Below are positions 61,770-64,000 of a stretch of DNA of 64,000 nucleotides, one piece after another. The translations under genes were made by a program, and so were the position numbers. A model generated the notes under the pieces. It did not search any database. It saw only the letters and a list, made by a program, of their open reading frames with translations, and was not told the origin of the DNA. This DNA comes from Shewanella canadensis (GTDB taxonomy: Bacteria > Pseudomonadota > Gammaproteobacteria > Enterobacterales > Shewanellaceae): positions 62,001-126,000 of the forward strand of contig NZ_RXNU01000008.1 in the NCBI RefSeq assembly GCF_003966225.1. The letters run 5' to 3'. How positions within the stretch are numbered: the stretch's first letter is position 1; each line of letters starts with the position of its first letter.

Positions 61770-61898
61770 TTACTTATCTGATGTTTTGGAGAGAATCCAA
61801 ATAGAGGCCGCAGCAACCACAGCAAATCCCGCTAATATAATGACAGGCATGGCGCTGTAGCCAAGCACATGCCAAATAACATTCTCTAATGTACTCAT
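61770..61898 (-). CDS. Short membrane protein of the nap operon (TIGR02808-type)
   Basis: This 42-residue protein begins MSTLENVIWHVLGYSAMPVI, then ILAGFAVVAAASIWILSK: one membrane segment and a short basic tail. It is easily missed because of its size. It starts nine bases after napC in reading direction, and the napC-proximal AGGAGCC-like sequence upstream is a good ribosome binding site. The sequence and position match the small conserved protein (TIGR02808) of Vibrio and Shewanella nap operons. It may help to assemble or anchor the Nap complex; no function is known. Confidence 0.78.
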   Translation of the reverse strand: MSTLENVIWHVLGYSAMPVIILAGFAVVAAASIWILSKTSDK

Positions 61899-61907
61899 AT
61901 AGGCTCC

Positions 61908-62498
61908 TTATTGCCAACCGTCAACTTTGTGCATATCTGGCAGTTTATGCGCGATACCTTTATGGCAATCCACACAAGTATTGTCACCACTGGCAAGGGC
62001 TGTAGAGTGCTGCCTTACACTGCGTGGGCTCTGCTCTGAGAAGTCCATATAATCAAAGTTATGACAGTTACGACACTCTAAAGAGTCGTTCTTTTTCAGT
62101 CTTGCCCACTCCCTTTCGGCTAAATGAGCGCGTCGCTCCTTGAACTTCTCTGGTGTGTTAATGGTTTGAGTAACAAAATATGCAAACAGCTCTTTAGAAG
62201 CCTGAACCTTACGCACGATTTTATCCGTCCAAGCATGAGGTACGTGGCAATCTGAACAGATAGCACGAACACCAGAGCGGTTTGCGTAGTGAATAGTTTC
62301 TTGAATTTCTGCCACAATTGGCGCGTGACATCCAGAACAAAACTCTTCAGTGTTTGTCGCTTCCATACCTGTGTTAAATGCACCCCAGAAAATGAGTCCA
62401 CCTGCAAAGCCCATAAATAGAACGATACCTACGGCGGCTTTACTGGGCCGCCTCAATATGGTCCAGAAGCCTTTTAAGGCGTTAATAATCCATTTCAT
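61908..62498 (-). CDS. napC: Tetrahaem cytochrome c, NapC/NirT family
   Basis: This 196-residue protein has a single N-terminal membrane anchor (about 20-42, AAVGIVLFMGFAGGLIFWG) and four haem sites, CSGCH, CSDCH, CRNCH and CVDCH. It passes electrons from membrane quinol to the periplasmic NapAB complex. The order napA-napB-napC, with small gaps (12 and 20 bases) and no gene between them, fits the NapABC arrangement of the Shewanella alpha-type nap cluster. Haem spacing is complete and no residue is lost. Confidence 0.95.
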   Translation of the reverse strand: MKWIINALKGFWTILRRPSKAAVGIVLFMGFAGGLIFWGAFNTGMEATNTEEFCSGCHAPIVAEIQETIHYANRSGVRAICSDCHVPHAWTDKIVRKVQASKELFAYFVTQTINTPEKFKERRAHLAEREWARLKKNDSLECRNCHNFDYMDFSEQSPRSVRQHSTALASGDNTCVDCHKGIAHKLPDMHKVDGWQ

Positions 62499-62518
62499 AT
62501 TATTACCTGCCTATTTTG

Positions 62519-62971
62519 TTATTGCAGTGATTTAACACGTTCGAAGGAGTTACCCACTAACGGTTTAGCATCTGCTTGTGTCACGTGGCACTGCAGGCAA
62601 AAGTATCGTCTAGGAGAAACATCAGCCAACACTTCATCGTTTCGATTAGTAAAGTGAGTCACACTGATTTTAGTGGCCCCCATCTGCTTGGCATTTTTCC
62701 AGCCATGGCATGATAAACACTTATTAGCATTAAGAGAGACTTCATAGCTTCTGATGTGATGCGGGATCAGTGGTGGCTGAAAGACATAACTGCTTTCAAT
62801 ATCCACCTGATCTCGCGGTACTTTCTTCATAGGATCTGCCACTCTTGTGGCTTCTAACTCAGCAGTGCCACGTAAAGACTCAACACCACCGATGCCCCGT
62901 TCCTCACTGACAGCAAAACCACTGATCAGAGTTAAGGTAATGCTCAACGTCAATAAAATTGATTTTTTCAT
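62519..62971 (-). CDS. napB: Dihaem cytochrome c subunit NapB
   Basis: This 150-residue protein has a signal peptide (MKKSILLTLSITLTLISGFA) and two haem sites, CLSCH and CLQCH. Typical NapB segments around them are PPLIPHHIRSYEVSLNANKC and SPRRYFCLQCHV. It takes electrons from NapC and gives them to NapA in the periplasm. It lies 12 bases after napA. Confidence 0.95.
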   Translation of the reverse strand: MKKSILLTLSITLTLISGFAVSEERGIGGVESLRGTAELEATRVADPMKKVPRDQVDIESSYVFQPPLIPHHIRSYEVSLNANKCLSCHGWKNAKQMGATKISVTHFTNRNDEVLADVSPRRYFCLQCHVTQADAKPLVGNSFERVKSLQ

Positions 62972-62983
62972 CGTAACCCTGCC

Positions 62984-64000
62984 TTATGCTATTTTAGTAA
63001 TTTTAACAGGACACTTTTTATAGTCTGTCTGTTTCGATAACGGATCGGTTGCATCTAAAATAAGTTTATTAATTAAGATACGTGCATCGAAGAATGGGAC
63101 AAATACCAAACCTTTTGGTGGACGGTTACGGCCTCGAGTCTCGACACGCACACGAATATCACCACGTTTGTTACTCATTAACACTTCATCACCACGACGT
63201 ACACCATGAGACTTAGCATCATCTGGATGCATGTAACAAAGTCCGTCAGGGACAGCCTTATAAAGCTCAGGTACACGACGTGTCATGGTTCCCGTATGCC
63301 AATGCTCAAGTACACGACCAGTACATAACCACAGGTTAAACTCTTCATCTGGGGACTCTGGTGGCGCCTCGTATGGTGCCGAGATTATCCATGCTTTGCC
63401 ATCTGGCTTGCCATAGAATTCAAATCCTTTACCTTTGCCAACATAGGGGTCTGAACCCTCTTTAAAGCGCCATTTTGTCTCTTTACCATCGACTACAGGC
63501 CAGCGTAAACCGCGCTCTTGATGGTAGCGGTCGTATGGGGCTAAATCATGACCATGTCCACGTCCAAAGCTTGCATACTCTTCAAATAGACCTTTTTGTA
63601 CATAGTAACCTTGGTCTTTTGCATCATCATTGAGCTCTTGCGCTTCAGACAATGGGAACTGGTTAACTTGGCCGTTTTCAAATAGCACTTCACACATATT
63701 CTTACCACGTACTTCTGGCATCTTGGCGATCAGCTCTTCACTCCACACCTCTTCAATTTTGAAGCGTTTTGCAAATTCCATAATCTGCCATAGATCTGAT
63801 TTAGCGTCACCAGGCGCTTTAACCTGCTGATACCAAACCTGAGTACGGCGCTCAGCATTACCATAGGCACCCTCTTTTTCTACCCACATAGCAGTCGGTA
63901 AGATAAGGTCAGCAGCTTGCGCTGTTACTGTAGGGTATGGGTCTGAACAGACAATAAAGTTGTCAGGATTTCTAAAGCCTGGTAAGCGCTCTTGATTGAT
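62984..64000 (-). CDS. napA: Periplasmic nitrate reductase large subunit NapA, C-terminal part
   Basis: The last 338 residues of NapA are in the window; the gene continues beyond the right edge. The read begins INQERLPGFRNPDNFIVCSD, then ADLILPTAMWVEKEGAYGNAERRTQV, and ends CPVKITKIA. The C-terminal molybdopterin-dinucleotide-binding domain is clear (LCTGRVLEHWHTGTMTRRVP, VRRGDEVLMSNKRGDI). NapA binds Mo-bis-MGD and a 4Fe-4S cluster (the cluster part is outside) and reduces nitrate to nitrite in the periplasm. It is followed closely by napB and napC. Confidence 0.96.
   Translation of the reverse strand: MNQERLPGFRNPDNFIVCSDPYPTVTAQAADLILPTAMWVEKEGAYGNAERRTQVWYQQVKAPGDAKSDLWQIMEFAKRFKIEEVWSEELIAKMPEVRGKNMCEVLFENGQVNQFPLSEAQELNDDAKDQGYYVQKGLFEEYASFGRGHGHDLAPYDRYHQERGLRWPVVDGKETKWRFKEGSDPYVGKGKGFEFYGKPDGKAWIISAPYEAPPESPDEEFNLWLCTGRVLEHWHTGTMTRRVPELYKAVPDGLCYMHPDDAKSHGVRRGDEVLMSNKRGDIRVRVETRGRNRPPKGLVFVPFFDARILINKLILDATDPLSKQTDYKKCPVKITKIA

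Overview
The window looks like a chromosomal segment of a marine gammaproteobacterium, most probably Shewanella. This is an inference from gene content: a napA-napB-napC cluster with its short accessory membrane protein, a NarQ/NarP-type pair beside a NarK-type transporter, recC-recB-recD in direct succession, and many LysR regulators. No rRNA, tRNA, CRISPR array or prophage was recognised.

Layout. 1-3963: nitrate sensing and transport (narK, cut by the left edge; a NarX/NarQ-type kinase; a NarP/NarL-type regulator). 3964-4740: two diverged copies of a non-coding repeat. 4741-8683: a small chromosomal integron, with an integron integrase (intI) on the minus strand, a LexA-type box at its promoter, an attI region, and six cassettes on the plus strand separated by about 100-bp attC sites. 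The cassette genes include an Imm26-like immunity protein, a Cdd1-type helix-hairpin-helix protein, two membrane proteins and two soluble unknowns. The last attC keeps only its 5' half, and a second orphan attC half lies at 12532-12561. 8741-17944: a CocE/NonD-type hydrolase with an ATP-grasp enzyme, an orphan sugar-type binding protein, a lipoprotein, an HDOD protein, a VOC protein, a decayed gene and an unknown membrane-anchored protein. 18188-19462: a second nitrate/nitrite transporter, with a strong inverted repeat upstream.

19820-29212: recC, recB and recD as a tight operon. 29253-38202: a redox and aromatic-compound neighbourhood (two CxxC thioredoxin-fold proteins, a quinone-reductase-like MDR, a glutathionyl-hydroquinone-reductase-like GST, two LysR regulators, an SDR, cytochrome b561, an NTF2/SnoaL-like exported protein and an alginate_export-type porin). 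The two LysR genes and the SDR operon carry related TTCT/AGAA inverted repeats in their promoters. 38236-40140: a Cache-PAS-GGDEF diguanylate cyclase.

40609-47262: hypB, a large Fe-S/flavin fusion enzyme and hypA, with no hydrogenase structural gene anywhere in the window, then a cysteine-cluster protein and a HupE / His-rich / membrane-anchor trio. I regard this as the best candidate for an undescribed nickel- or metal-linked redox system. 47603-56682: a lipoprotein 5'-nucleotidase, purine nucleoside phosphorylase, a Crp/Fnr-family regulator, a MarR-HlyD-DUF2955 efflux operon with a SlyA-like operator, a D-Ala-D-Ala ligase and a NupC nucleoside transporter. 56898-61623: two LysR regulators around a pair of overlapping solute-binding-protein genes that lack permeases. 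61770-64000: the end of a nap operon, napA (cut by the right edge), napB, napC and a 42-residue membrane protein.

Together the window shows nitrate respiration genes at four separated places, a small SOS-linked gene-capture platform, the RecBCD repair operon, and redox, detoxification and nucleoside-salvage modules.
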